A DNA stretch of 64,000 nt from Actibacterium atlanticum (GTDB lineage: Bacteria > Pseudomonadota > Alphaproteobacteria > Rhodobacterales > Rhodobacteraceae). A program made the position numbers and the translations under genes. Positions 26,138-34,443 of the stretch are shown piece by piece; position 1 is the first letter of the stretch, and each line of letters starts with the position of its first letter. The stretch lies in contig NZ_AQQY01000011.1 in the NCBI RefSeq assembly GCF_000671395.1, positions 1-64,000 of the forward strand, in the 5' to 3' direction. The notes beneath the pieces are model-generated. The model had not been told where the DNA came from, searched no databases, and worked only from the letters and a program-made list of their open reading frames with translations.

Positions 26138-26161
26138 GGCAGGGGGCCATAGCCCCCTGCC
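26138..26161. terminator. 10-bp hairpin inside the copper operon
   Basis: GGCAGGGGGC, CATA, GCCCCCTGCC form a perfect 10-base stem with a four-base loop between the dihaem cytochrome gene and the oxidase gene. No T-run follows on the minus strand, so it is more likely an RNA-processing or stabilising element or partial attenuator than a full terminator. Confidence 0.55.
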
Positions 26162-26178
26162 CTATCATGTTTCGCGGG

Positions 26179-27078
26179 TTATCCGCCTGTGTGATCATCC
26201 ATAAGATAGGTCGCCATGGCGTTGCGATCTTCATCCGTGAGAAAGCCCGTTCCATACATGACGACCTCTCCCATTGAACCGCCAAAGGCGTCTCCGTCCG
26301 GTTTGATGCCCGTGCGCAAAGCATAGGCCAAGCTGTTCACTGTCCACCCGCGCATTTGCAGTGTTTCATAGTCGATGGCAGGTGCCTTGCCTCCGCCAGG
26401 AAGCGATGTGCTGCCCTTGAAGTGCTCGGTGTCGGACTGCCGGGCTCCTGCAAAGTTACGCGCTGTGTGGCACGCAGCGCAGTGGGCCGCTCCCTCGACA
26501 AGCTCCCGTCCCCGATTCCAGACGTCATCATTGCCCGCAATCGGTTCTGTTCGAGGTGGCTCGAGGAACGCCGCGCGCCACAGCTTCAGACCCCACCGCT
26601 GATTGAACGGAAAGGCCATCTCCTGGTCCTTGGACGGTTCATCTACCGCCGGCACCGTTTGGAATGCAGCCCAGAGATCGGCGATGTCCTGGTCGGTAAA
26701 GTTACCATAGAAGGGATAGGTAAAAGCCGGGTAGTAGGGCGCACCCTCGGGCGAAACACCTTGGCGCACAGCTCGGGCGAACTCGTCTATTGTCCAATCC
26801 CCGATTCCATGTTCCGGATCAGTCGTCAGATTGGGCGAATAGAGTGTGCCAAACGGCGTGTCCAACTTCACACCACCCGCAAGCGGGGCACCGCCCGCCT
26901 CGGTGTTCGTATGACAGGCAATACAGCCGCTTGCACGTGCAAGATAAGCGCCGCGGTTCACATCCCCGCTCAGCGTAATGGGCCCGTTTATCTGACCGAT
27001 GGGCCAGGCGACGAGCGCCCCGGTTACGACGGCACCAAATGCCGCCCCGCCCAGGGCCAATCTCAAGACCCAACGCAT
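26179..27078 (-). CDS. dihaem cytochrome c
   Basis: A 299-residue cytochrome with an N-terminal membrane anchor or signal (about 5-28) and two haem sites: CIACH at about residue 52 and CAACH at about 198. Each half ends in a GTGF or similar Met/Gly loop. The layout resembles the cytochrome subunits of membrane alcohol or gluconate dehydrogenases, but with two rather than three haems. It starts immediately after the stop of the cytochrome c' gene (TAAATG). It could link periplasmic copper oxidation to the respiratory chain, which is inference. Confidence 0.9.
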   Translation of the reverse strand: MRWVLRLALGGAAFGAVVTGALVAWPIGQINGPITLSGDVNRGAYLARASGCIACHTNTEAGGAPLAGGVKLDTPFGTLYSPNLTTDPEHGIGDWTIDEFARAVRQGVSPEGAPYYPAFTYPFYGNFTDQDIADLWAAFQTVPAVDEPSKDQEMAFPFNQRWGLKLWRAAFLEPPRTEPIAGNDDVWNRGRELVEGAAHCAACHTARNFAGARQSDTEHFKGSTSLPGGGKAPAIDYETLQMRGWTVNSLAYALRTGIKPDGDAFGGSMGEVVMYGTGFLTDEDRNAMATYLMDDHTGG

Positions 27079-27651
27079 TTACTGGCTTTCCGTGCGGAAC
27101 TTCGTGTGGCAAGCCGAGCATACTTGTGTGACCATCGTAAACGCGCCGTCTGCGGGCATGCTGGCAATTTGCTCGGCAGTCATCATCCCGCCGTCCATCA
27201 TTGCGCCGCCTCCCATCATGGCGCTATTGCCCATCATTGCGCCGTTCCCCATCATGCCTGCGCCACCGTTCGAAGACATGAGCCCATTGTCCGCGGCGCC
27301 GGCCAGCCCTTCGGCAATAACGCCCAGCCGTTCAGCCAACTCAGAGAACTCTTCCCATTGGGTCCAGACGGTCTCCTTGGCTTCCGACGGAGCGCCGCCA
27401 GTGCCTTCTGGGAACAATTGGGTCATGGCTTCACCAGCGTGTCGGGAGAATGTGGCAGCCGCCTGACGAAGGACATCCGCGTCGTAGGCTGCTTCGCCAC
27501 GCATCATCGGCGTTACAGCCTTTACGGCTTTGCCCATCTCCGCCATCGCGTCCATGCGATCTTTGACAATGCCTGTCGCGCCACCATGAGCAAATGCGGT
27601 CAGAGCGGTAGAGCTTGCGACAATAGCCGCGAGAATAGTGGTCTTTTTCAT
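27079..27651 (-). CDS. cytochrome c' with a Met-rich insert
   Basis: A 190-residue exported protein of the cytochrome c'/c-556 family: a four-helix bundle with the haem site CSACH close to the C terminus (about residues 179-183). A signal peptide covers about 1-22. Between helices 3 and 4 there is an unusual insert of about 35 residues dominated by Met and Gly (repeats such as GAMMGNSAMMGGGAMM). Such Met clusters bind Cu(I) or Ag(I) in other periplasmic proteins. The insert suggests a copper-binding cytochrome, a combination I do not know as standard. Confidence 0.88.
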   Translation of the reverse strand: MKKTTILAAIVASSTALTAFAHGGATGIVKDRMDAMAEMGKAVKAVTPMMRGEAAYDADVLRQAAATFSRHAGEAMTQLFPEGTGGAPSEAKETVWTQWEEFSELAERLGVIAEGLAGAADNGLMSSNGGAGMMGNGAMMGNSAMMGGGAMMDGGMMTAEQIASMPADGAFTMVTQVCSACHTKFRTESQ

Positions 27652-27693
27652 AGTTTCTATCCTTGATCTGTCTGTTGTTCGTGGGTCGTGAGA

Positions 27694-28047
27694 TCAAGAA
27701 AAGTGTCGCGGTGGAGGCTTGTCTGATGATGGGATCCAACGATCGGTTTCAAGCTTGGAGAACCAGACGGTTTCTTCGCTGGCCTCGGCGGGGGTGGGCA
27801 AGCTTGGATCCAAAAGAAACGCGGCTGCAGTGAAGCAATCCAGACCGGGGTGGCAATGTCCGAAAGTGGGCGCTGTGTCAGAGTGATGGTCGGCCGCTGG
27901 GCCTCTGTCATCATGGCTTACGTGCAGTTTGTCCGTTTCGGTCACATGCGCCTTCGCGGTATCGGGCAGCCCCGTATAAGCAACCAGAACGCCGATGAGG
28001 ACGGCGAATACAGTTCTGAACAAATCGGAGCCGATCCCTGCTGACAT
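27694..28047 (-). CDS. exported or anchored His-rich protein
   Basis: A 117-residue protein with one hydrophobic segment (about 10-28) and a His/Asp-rich central stretch (HVSHDDRGPAADHHSD, then HCHPGLDC), which suggests metal binding. No family recognised. The ATG at 28047 overlaps the stop of the upstream cytochrome gene as TGATG, so translation is coupled. It lies in the middle of the copper operon. Confidence 0.65.
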   Translation of the reverse strand: MSAGIGSDLFRTVFAVLIGVLVAYTGLPDTAKAHVTETDKLHVSHDDRGPAADHHSDTAPTFGHCHPGLDCFTAAAFLLDPSLPTPAEASEETVWFSKLETDRWIPSSDKPPPRHFS

Positions 28048-28505
28048 CAATTGATACCATTTTCGCGCTGCAATTCTCGCACATAAACTGTGATGTATTG
28101 AACATCCGCACGAGTCAAACCAGGCACCGGGGGCATGTTCCCAAATTTCCAGTGATGGGCGCGCACCCCTCTTTGGGCAGCAATTTGGAACGATTCATCG
28201 GAATGATGGCTTGGCTCGTAGATCTTGTGTACCAGCGGAGGTGCAACACCGTTTTGACCGGCGGCGTTTTCTCCGTGGCAAGAGGCACATTTCGCGTCGA
28301 AGGCGCGTTTGCCAACGACTGCGTTTGAGGAAAGCTCTGCGGGTAGCCGAACATCTTCAATGGGATCTCCCATCGCGATATCGCTCGTATCGGGCGGCAC
28401 CATGGAATGGCCCTGTTGCGCCGGCGCGGGTTGAAGAACCTGCCAACCAGCTGCCACGACACCAGCCAGCAGCACGCCACCGACAAATAGTCCCCAATTG
28501 CTCAT
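28047..28505 (-). CDS. membrane-anchored single-haem cytochrome c
   Basis: A 152-residue cytochrome c with an N-terminal membrane anchor (about 4-24) and a haem site CASCH near residues 73-77. A probable Met ligand lies in GNMPPVPG near 124. The His-rich stretch PSHHSDES between them is typical of the cytochromes in copper clusters. It is the second gene of the minus-strand operon, 31 bases after the L,D-transpeptidase gene. Confidence 0.9.
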   Translation of the reverse strand: MSNWGLFVGGVLLAGVVAAGWQVLQPAPAQQGHSMVPPDTSDIAMGDPIEDVRLPAELSSNAVVGKRAFDAKCASCHGENAAGQNGVAPPLVHKIYEPSHHSDESFQIAAQRGVRAHHWKFGNMPPVPGLTRADVQYITVYVRELQRENGIN

Positions 28506-28536
28506 AGTTTCATCCTTTGGGTTGATTGATCAGCGG

Positions 28537-29118
28537 TCAGATCAGCTTGACTTGCGTGCCGATGGGCACCCGGTCATAGACCTCTTCGATCTGCTCGTTG
28601 TAGAGGCCGATGCAACCGTTCGACGAGCGCCGACCAATTTTCCGCGTGTCCTGAGTTCCGTGAATACGATAGTACTGCCAGGAAAGATAAAGCGCCCGTG
28701 TCCCAAGTGGATTGGCTGGGTCGCCCCCCTTGATAATGGCTGGCCATTCCGGGTTACGTTCACGCATGGATGGCGTCGGAGCCCAGCTAGGGTTCTTTCG
28801 TTTCTCCACCACTTCGGTATAGCCGCGCCGCGTCAGCTCTTCGTTTAAGGGCACTGAGGTCGGGTAGATCCGCATCTCCCCATCGGCGGTCCAGTGCTGC
28901 AAGACACGTGTGATTGTGTCGGACAACAGGATGCCTTTGCCGAGAGTGTCGAAGTGGTCGCGCCATTCGTGTAAGGCGAAAGACGAAATATTGCGCCGGA
29001 CAACAGGTTCCGGAATGTTCGTAGGCGTTTCCTGCGCCCTCAGGATTGACGGGGTTGCCAGAAACGCAGCGATGCCGGTCAGCGCCTTGCGTCTCCCTAG
29101 GTTGCGATTGCCTCTCAT
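28537..29118 (-). CDS. L,D-transpeptidase (YkuD domain), copy 1
   Basis: A 193-residue exported L,D-transpeptidase that cross-links peptidoglycan or attaches proteins to it. It has a signal peptide (about 8-28) and a C-terminal YkuD domain with the catalytic motif HGTQDTRKIG then SSNGCIGLYN (active Cys). The ATG at 29118 was chosen because it gives a signal peptide; the upstream in-frame start at 29307 lies beyond the divergent promoter region. It is the first gene of the operon running to 20904. Confidence 0.92.
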   Translation of the reverse strand: MRGNRNLGRRKALTGIAAFLATPSILRAQETPTNIPEPVVRRNISSFALHEWRDHFDTLGKGILLSDTITRVLQHWTADGEMRIYPTSVPLNEELTRRGYTEVVEKRKNPSWAPTPSMRERNPEWPAIIKGGDPANPLGTRALYLSWQYYRIHGTQDTRKIGRRSSNGCIGLYNEQIEEVYDRVPIGTQVKLI

Positions 29119-29226
29119 GTCGCCTCTCCACTCAAACCAATTGGGCGTCTTTGGAGACATTTTTTCGCCTGAACCGCTGCCGCCATCAACCTTTGGAGGG
29201 GTTGAGATTTGTATCGAAATGTATCC

Positions 29227-29257
29227 TTGACCTTTACTATGGAGAGGCCCGCATATG
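29227..29257 (+). promoter_or_regulatory. MerR/CueR-type promoter of the scsB operon
   Basis: TTGACC (29227-29232) and CATATG (29252-29257) are separated by exactly 19 bases (TTTACTATGGAGAGGCCCG), the spacing of MerR-family promoters. Transcription would start near 29264, which supports the downstream ATG 29285 (after GAGGTG) as the gene start rather than ATG 29255 inside the -10 box. Confidence 0.7.
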
Positions 29258-29284
29258 GAGTTATTCCATCTGAACGAGGTGCCA

Positions 29285-29602
29285 ATGAAGAGCGAAACCG
29301 ACACCAATTCCGCAGGTCAAACCCGACCAGGTTCAAAGCCCATGCATATCGCCATGATGGCCTGTTGTGTTGTCATGTTGCTTCCGATCGCAGGGTACTT
29401 TGTTGCCGGAGGGACCTTGAGCGGCGTCGGCGCAAACCTGGCAACTTTTGCGCCATTGCTTCTGTGCGTAGGGGCTCATTTTGTAATGCACAAAATGATG
29501 GGCAAGTCCTGTCATGGGAACGAAGAGCGGACAGATGTAGAACCCCCGCGCGAAGATGCTCGCGAAGGGGCAACCACCATTCCTCAGGTTCGGCGGGGAT
29601 AG
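29285..29602 (+). CDS. small membrane protein, DUF2933-like
   Basis: A 105-residue membrane protein with two hydrophobic segments (about 20-42 and 52-72). The core AMMACCVVMLLPIAG and the short tail KMMGKSCHG resemble DUF2933-type proteins found beside copper genes. Cys and Met residues in the membrane segments could bind metal. It opens the plus-strand operon leading to the ScsB-like protein. Confidence 0.75.
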   Translation: MKSETDTNSAGQTRPGSKPMHIAMMACCVVMLLPIAGYFVAGGTLSGVGANLATFAPLLLCVGAHFVMHKMMGKSCHGNEERTDVEPPREDAREGATTIPQVRRG

Positions 29603-29605
29603 CAG

Positions 29606-29857
29606 GTGTTCAGGTCTTGGGCTTGGCGATCCGCCACATTGGCTTTCGTCCTTAGTGGTTGCGCTTCGTCCGCCAAGATTTGTGAGAAACCTGATCAGAC
29701 AACGTATGTGTATGAGGGGAAGACAGTTTCTGCTCCTGAAGGGTGTAAGTTTTCGGGCAATGCCACCGGCCCGGTTCGAGCAATTGTCTGCGACGACGGG
29801 CGCGAAGGTCTGGCAATTGCCGATGTTTCGAATCTTACGGTGGGAATAGGTGGATGA
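29606..29857 (+). CDS. small lipoprotein
   Basis: An 83-residue lipoprotein precursor starting at GTG 29606. The signal peptide ends in the lipobox Leu-Ser-Gly-Cys (about 16-19). The mature part has three further cysteines and a beta-rich composition (TTYVYEGKTV). No family recognised. It lies three bases after the DUF2933-like gene and 30 bases before scsB, so it is in the same operon. Confidence 0.7.
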   Translation: MFRSWAWRSATLAFVLSGCASSAKICEKPDQTTYVYEGKTVSAPEGCKFSGNATGPVRAIVCDDGREGLAIADVSNLTVGIGG

Positions 29858-29887
29858 TCGTCATCTGCCCAAGGCCGGGAAATTGAT

Positions 29888-32029
29888 ATGCTTACTTTCG
29901 TGACATCGGCTGCCCGTTGCGTCGGACTTGCTTTGGTACTCGTCCTAAGTCCTCTCGCAACCGAGCATGTTGCTGCAGCAACCTCTGAGAGCTTTACGTC
30001 GACGTCGGTAACCGCGACTCTGATCTCGGTGCAAGACAGCGTTCCTCCCGGGGCAGAAACACTATCAGCTGGTCTCGACCTTGTTCTGGCCGAGGGGTGG
30101 AAAACCTATTGGCGATCCCCGGGAGAGGTCGGGATCCCACCGCAGGTTGACTGGGCCAGTTCTACCAATGTCGCCGAGGTCGAAATGCTCTGGCCCGCCC
30201 CGATGCGGTTTACAGCGTTTGGGATTGAAAACTTCGGTTATAGCGGCTCGGTGGTCCTTCCACTTCAGATCACGCTCGAAAGACCGGGCGAGCCAGTGAC
30301 GTTGGCAGGCGCTGTAAATCTATTGGTCTGTTCGGAAGTCTGTGTGCCACAGACTTTCGAGTTAAGCATGTCGCTTCAACAAGGGACGGGAATCGATACC
30401 CTTTCGGCTTCCCGGATAGGCACCTACTTGGCACGTGTCCCTAATGAAGAGACACTGAACAGCATCACCGAAGCTATAGCGTCTGTCGACCCCGAGCAGA
30501 CCGCGCTCACCCTGCAACTGCAGAGCACAACCGCCTTTGTTTCTCCTGATGTCTTTGCGGAATTGGGGGCAGGAACAGCCTTGGGAAAGCCAGATATCCG
30601 TCTGGGAGACAATGGTCGCAGGCTCTGGGCCCGCATTCCGATTTTGACAGTGTTTGACGACTTCTACCACGATCCAGTTTTGACGGTGACGGATGGTATT
30701 GAACGGGCTCTGACTCTGACGCCAACGCTGTCATCCGCCCCCCCTGCCCCACCGTTTCGGCTTGAAGCTTTGACGCCAGGTTTGGATCAAATGGCCTGGA
30801 TTGTCCTCATTGCCTTCTTGGGTGGGTTGATCTTGAATGTCATGCCGTGCGTCCTGCCGGTCCTGTCCATCAAGCTGTCATCAGCGATCAAGACACACGG
30901 GCGTGGGCCTCAGTCTGTACGCGCCGGCTTTCTGGCCGCTGCTGGCGGTGTCATGGTCTTCATGTGGTCCCTGGCGGCCATCCTCTATCTATTGCAGCAA
31001 CTCGGCTTTGCCGTTGGATGGGGGCTACAGTTTCAGAACCCGGCTTTTCTGGCGCTCATGTTCGTCGTATTGGCAGTGTTCTCGGCCAGCCTGTTTGGCC
31101 TGTTCGAGTTCTCACTTCCGCCAGCGCTACAATCACGCCTCTCCGGAGCGGGCGGTGTGTCCGGTTATGGCGCAGATTTCGCAACAGGTTTTTTTGGTGC
31201 GGTGTTGGCGACCCCTTGTTCCGCCCCGTTCCTCGGCACAGCGATAGCATTTGCCCTGGCCGGACGAGGGATAGATATCCTGATGGTCTTCACGGCCCTG
31301 GGATTAGGGCTCGCTTTGCCTTACCTCCTGGTCGCTGCAGTGCCCGGGTTGGTTGGTATATTGCCGAAGCCTGGCCGATGGATGCTCGGGTTGAAGCTTG
31401 TTTTGGGTCTCCTCCTTTTAGGTACAGCTCTTTGGCTTTTGTGGGTCTTGATGGGTGTCGCTGGACTGTTGGCTACGACAGTAGTTACGGTTCTGGCACT
31501 TGCGCTGCTTGTAGTTCTGTCCCGCCGACCGCTACCTCCATCGCCCCAAGCGCTCAGTGTTGTTCTGCTGATTGTCCTGCCGATGGTGGCAGCAGAGGGT
31601 CTTGTGCGACAGGCGCCTTCAGCAAAAGAAAACGGTGTTGGTGGGATCCATTGGGTATCATTCGATCGTAGCGACATTGCACGCCGTGTCTCACGTGGAG
31701 AAGTCGTTTTTGTAGATGTCACGGCGGATTGGTGTTTGACCTGTAAAGCCAACAAGGCACTGGTTCTGGAACGCGATCCTGTATTGTCTGCTTTGAACGC
31801 CGAAAACGTAACGGCGATGCAGGCGGATTGGACACGCCCGAATGAAATGATTGCGCGTTACCTGGAAGCAAACAACCGCTACGGGATTCCGTTCAATGCG
31901 GTCTACGGACCGGCAGCACCAACCGGAATTGTTCTGCCCGAGATCCTGTCGTCCGACGATGTCCTGTCTGCCGTGCAAGCCGCCGCGGCAATAGAAGGCC
32001 TCACCAGCAGTCTGGTGTTTGATCAATGA
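29888..32029 (+). CDS. scsB: ScsB/DsbD-like thiol-disulfide transporter
   Basis: A 713-residue ScsB/DsbD-family protein that moves reducing power from the cytoplasm to periplasmic partners such as ScsC. It has a signal peptide, an N-terminal periplasmic domain with the pair in VCSEVCVPQTF (about 143-153), eight or so membrane helices carrying the conserved cysteines in NVMPCVLPVL (about 317) and ATPCSAPFLG (about 440), and a C-terminal thioredoxin domain with ADWCLTCKANK (about 614-624). The long N-terminal domain favours ScsB over DsbD. It sits in the copper island with an ScsC-like gene. Confidence 0.92.
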   Translation: MLTFVTSAARCVGLALVLVLSPLATEHVAAATSESFTSTSVTATLISVQDSVPPGAETLSAGLDLVLAEGWKTYWRSPGEVGIPPQVDWASSTNVAEVEMLWPAPMRFTAFGIENFGYSGSVVLPLQITLERPGEPVTLAGAVNLLVCSEVCVPQTFELSMSLQQGTGIDTLSASRIGTYLARVPNEETLNSITEAIASVDPEQTALTLQLQSTTAFVSPDVFAELGAGTALGKPDIRLGDNGRRLWARIPILTVFDDFYHDPVLTVTDGIERALTLTPTLSSAPPAPPFRLEALTPGLDQMAWIVLIAFLGGLILNVMPCVLPVLSIKLSSAIKTHGRGPQSVRAGFLAAAGGVMVFMWSLAAILYLLQQLGFAVGWGLQFQNPAFLALMFVVLAVFSASLFGLFEFSLPPALQSRLSGAGGVSGYGADFATGFFGAVLATPCSAPFLGTAIAFALAGRGIDILMVFTALGLGLALPYLLVAAVPGLVGILPKPGRWMLGLKLVLGLLLLGTALWLLWVLMGVAGLLATTVVTVLALALLVVLSRRPLPPSPQALSVVLLIVLPMVAAEGLVRQAPSAKENGVGGIHWVSFDRSDIARRVSRGEVVFVDVTADWCLTCKANKALVLERDPVLSALNAENVTAMQADWTRPNEMIARYLEANNRYGIPFNAVYGPAAPTGIVLPEILSSDDVLSAVQAAAAIEGLTSSLVFDQ

Positions 32030-32175
32030 AACAGCACTCATTGCCGAGTTTGCAAAATTGCCACCATTGCACGTATTCAAAACACTACACGTGTATGTGA
32101 CTGGCACGCTTACCGCTCACGCTTATTCTTTCAATCCAAGATCAATTGATCGACTACTAGCAAGGATCGTTTTCC

Positions 32176-32841
32176 ATGTTGACGCGACGCCATTTCATAG
32201 GTTCGACAGCAGCGCTGTTTTCTGCCCCGATTGCCAGCACCGTTTCGGCCGCACCGACGTCTGACAGGTCAAGATGGGCGGCCTGGGATGCTCAAGTAAC
32301 CCCAGTAAACTATGATCCGGCTACATCAAACCCTTGGGGATTTCACCGTCGTTTCCTGCCGCAACGTGTTGAGGCGAACGCTGGCCTGACACCCGGCGAC
32401 ATTCATGTCGATGCGGTGGCTAGGTATCTCTACCATATCCAGGATGACGGGACTGCGATGCGGTACGGCGTCGCAATTGCGCGCGGAAACCTGTACGAGC
32501 CCGGAACCTACACAATCAAGCGGAAGGCAAAGTGGCCTACCTGGACACCAACTGCGGCCATGATCAAAAGAGACCCCGGTCAATATGAGCGGCACGCAGA
32601 TGGCATGAACGGTGGTCCGACCAATCCGCTCGGATCGCGTGCGCTATACCTATATGTCGGTAACCGCGACACATATTTGCGTATTCATGGCTCTCCCAGC
32701 CCACGCTCCATCGGGGGGCGAGCCAGTTCGGGCTGCGTGCGTATGGTTATGGCGCATATCATTGATCTTTACGATCACGTCTCTCCAGGCGCGTCCGCAT
32801 ATCTTTACCCGCCCGAAGATATAATTTCAGCGCAAAGCTAA
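32176..32841 (+). CDS. L,D-transpeptidase (YkuD domain), copy 2
   Basis: A 221-residue exported L,D-transpeptidase with a twin-arginine-like signal (TRRHFIGSTAALF). The C-terminal YkuD domain has HGSPSPRSIG then SSGCVRMVM (active Cys). It is only distantly similar to the first copy at 28537-29118. The upstream gap holds the 12-base palindrome GATCAATTGATC (32140-32151), a possible operator, so it may have its own promoter. It would strengthen the cell wall. Confidence 0.92.
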   Translation: MLTRRHFIGSTAALFSAPIASTVSAAPTSDRSRWAAWDAQVTPVNYDPATSNPWGFHRRFLPQRVEANAGLTPGDIHVDAVARYLYHIQDDGTAMRYGVAIARGNLYEPGTYTIKRKAKWPTWTPTAAMIKRDPGQYERHADGMNGGPTNPLGSRALYLYVGNRDTYLRIHGSPSPRSIGGRASSGCVRMVMAHIIDLYDHVSPGASAYLYPPEDIISAQS

Positions 32842-32854
32842 GTGATCCAGGCTC

Positions 32855-33160
32855 CTAGGAATTCGTTGCTTCATCGTCTTCCGGCGCAGCGTCTGGACGT
32901 TGTGTGCAAATGGGTCTGCCCCTAACCGACCTCAACGGCAGGAACGTGGTCTCAACAGGACCAACGTGGCGATAAACATAGCATCCATCAGCCGGGTCAA
33001 TCCGAACCGCTGACAGATCCTGATACGGAGCGGCGATTTCCAGAACTGCTTCGGGCAGCTCTCGGATGAACTGGTTGGTGGGAGTATTAGTGCCGCCCTC
33101 GAAATTCTCACAAGATGCCAAAAATAAAGTCGCAGCAGCCCCAAGCAAGACCGGATTCTT
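32855..33160 (-). CDS. small lipoprotein
   Basis: A 101-residue lipoprotein precursor. The lipobox Leu-Ala-Ser-Cys lies at about residues 14-17 after a basic start (MKNPVLLG). The mature part has a DGCYVYRHVGPVETTFLPLRS segment (about 60-80) that pairs with a late Cys. No named family recognised. It is downstream of ccmI on the same strand, after a gap of about 107 bases. The ATG at 33160 is preceded by GGGAGAA. Confidence 0.72.
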   Translation of the reverse strand, partial: KNPVLLGAAATLFLASCENFEGGTNTPTNQFIRELPEAVLEIAAPYQDLSAVRIDPADGCYVYRHVGPVETTFLPLRSVRGRPICTQRPDAAPEDDEATNS

Positions 33161-33267
33161 CATAAGTGTTTTCTCCCGTTCGTTCGGATGAGTTTGGCCC
33201 AAGCCAATTCTAAAAACCAGCGCAGTCTCTATTTTGAAAGGGTCGCTTAGGTCGGTGCAAGTTTTCG

Positions 33268-34443
33268 CTACTCTTCCACGCTTTGGTTCTGCAACTCAGT
33301 CAAGGCCTTTCGGACAATCTCGTGGCGTTGGTCGGCTGATCCAATCGTTTCCAGAAGAACTGTGGCCCGTTCATAGGCGGACAAGGCTTGCGTGTTATTG
33401 CCAAGAACTCTGTAGGCATTCGCCAAGCGGATCCATCCATCCAGGTTATTTGGATCTTCCTCGAGTCGTGACGCAAGCCGGTCAACCATTGAGAGGATGA
33501 ATTCGCCCCGATCTTCGTCGCTCATGTCACCTGCCGCGGCAATATCTTCGGCCGATGGGCCTGGCTCGCTGCCAGAAATAGGTGCGTAGTCGGAGAGCGT
33601 GATCGGGTCTCGACCAAGCTTTTCCGCAATCTGGTTCGCCTGCTGGACGAAGGGTTCCATCCAAGATGCAAAGCCATCTGCCGCCTCCAGATGAGACAAC
33701 AACATAGCGTGCGCCGCAGCTTCTTCGCCTCTTTGCGCGAGCGCTACTGATTTGTAGAAGACGCCAGCAGGATTTGCGGCGTCCAGCTCCATCGCCATGT
33801 TGATTGCAGTCTCAGCTTTTGGTGTCACGATGCCTTGCTCAGCGTTGATCAAAGCTTCGGCAAGCATCGAATAGGTCGCAGAAGTAGCATCATCGCGGTT
33901 TGCCACGATTTCGAAAGCCTCGACGGCGCGCTGGTACTCGCCCATTCGCGAAAAAGTCTGGCCCAGCAGCATCCACCCTTCTGAGGCACCACCACCCGGT
34001 TCAGAAACAAGCCGTGCGTAGAGCTTGTCGGTCAGATCGACGATTTTTTGTTGCTCAACCCGTTCGGCTTGGCGGTCGGCAAAAGAAAGGCTTGAGATTT
34101 CAGGCGAGCCCATCAGAGCATAGTAGCCACCAGCAAAGAGCGGGACGAAAACCGCGGCCAGAAAAAGGCCGTTCCGACCGCCTCGGTTGTCCGCGTCTGG
34201 CCCTTGAGCCGCCCTTCGTGCAACGGTTAGTATTCGCCGCTTGATTTCCAATTGCGCCGCGGTGGCTTCGCCTTCTGAAATCACGTTGCGATCGAGGTCG
34301 CGTTGAACCTCCTCCAATTGGTCCACCAGGACGGCCGAGGTTGAATCCGCGACAATCACTTGGTCGCGTGCTTTCCCGAGCAACGGGAAAACAACGAAAC
34401 TGGCAGACAATACGGCCAAAAGCACCATCCACGCGAATATCAT
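33268..34443 (-). CDS. ccmI: CcmI cytochrome c maturation chaperone
   Basis: A 391-residue CcmI (CycH) protein, which holds apocytochrome c for haem ligation by CcmF/H. It has two membrane helices (about 1-22 and 95-115) separated by a basic cytoplasmic loop, then TPR-like helical repeats (for example LMLLGQTFSRMGEYQRAVEAFE and a late WIRLANAYRVLGN). The ATG at 34443 overlaps the ccmH stop as ATGA. It is the last ccm gene of this plasmid set. Confidence 0.92.
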   Translation of the reverse strand: MIFAWMVLLAVLSASFVVFPLLGKARDQVIVADSTSAVLVDQLEEVQRDLDRNVISEGEATAAQLEIKRRILTVARRAAQGPDADNRGGRNGLFLAAVFVPLFAGGYYALMGSPEISSLSFADRQAERVEQQKIVDLTDKLYARLVSEPGGGASEGWMLLGQTFSRMGEYQRAVEAFEIVANRDDATSATYSMLAEALINAEQGIVTPKAETAINMAMELDAANPAGVFYKSVALAQRGEEAAAHAMLLSHLEAADGFASWMEPFVQQANQIAEKLGRDPITLSDYAPISGSEPGPSAEDIAAAGDMSDEDRGEFILSMVDRLASRLEEDPNNLDGWIRLANAYRVLGNNTQALSAYERATVLLETIGSADQRHEIVRKALTELQNQSVEE

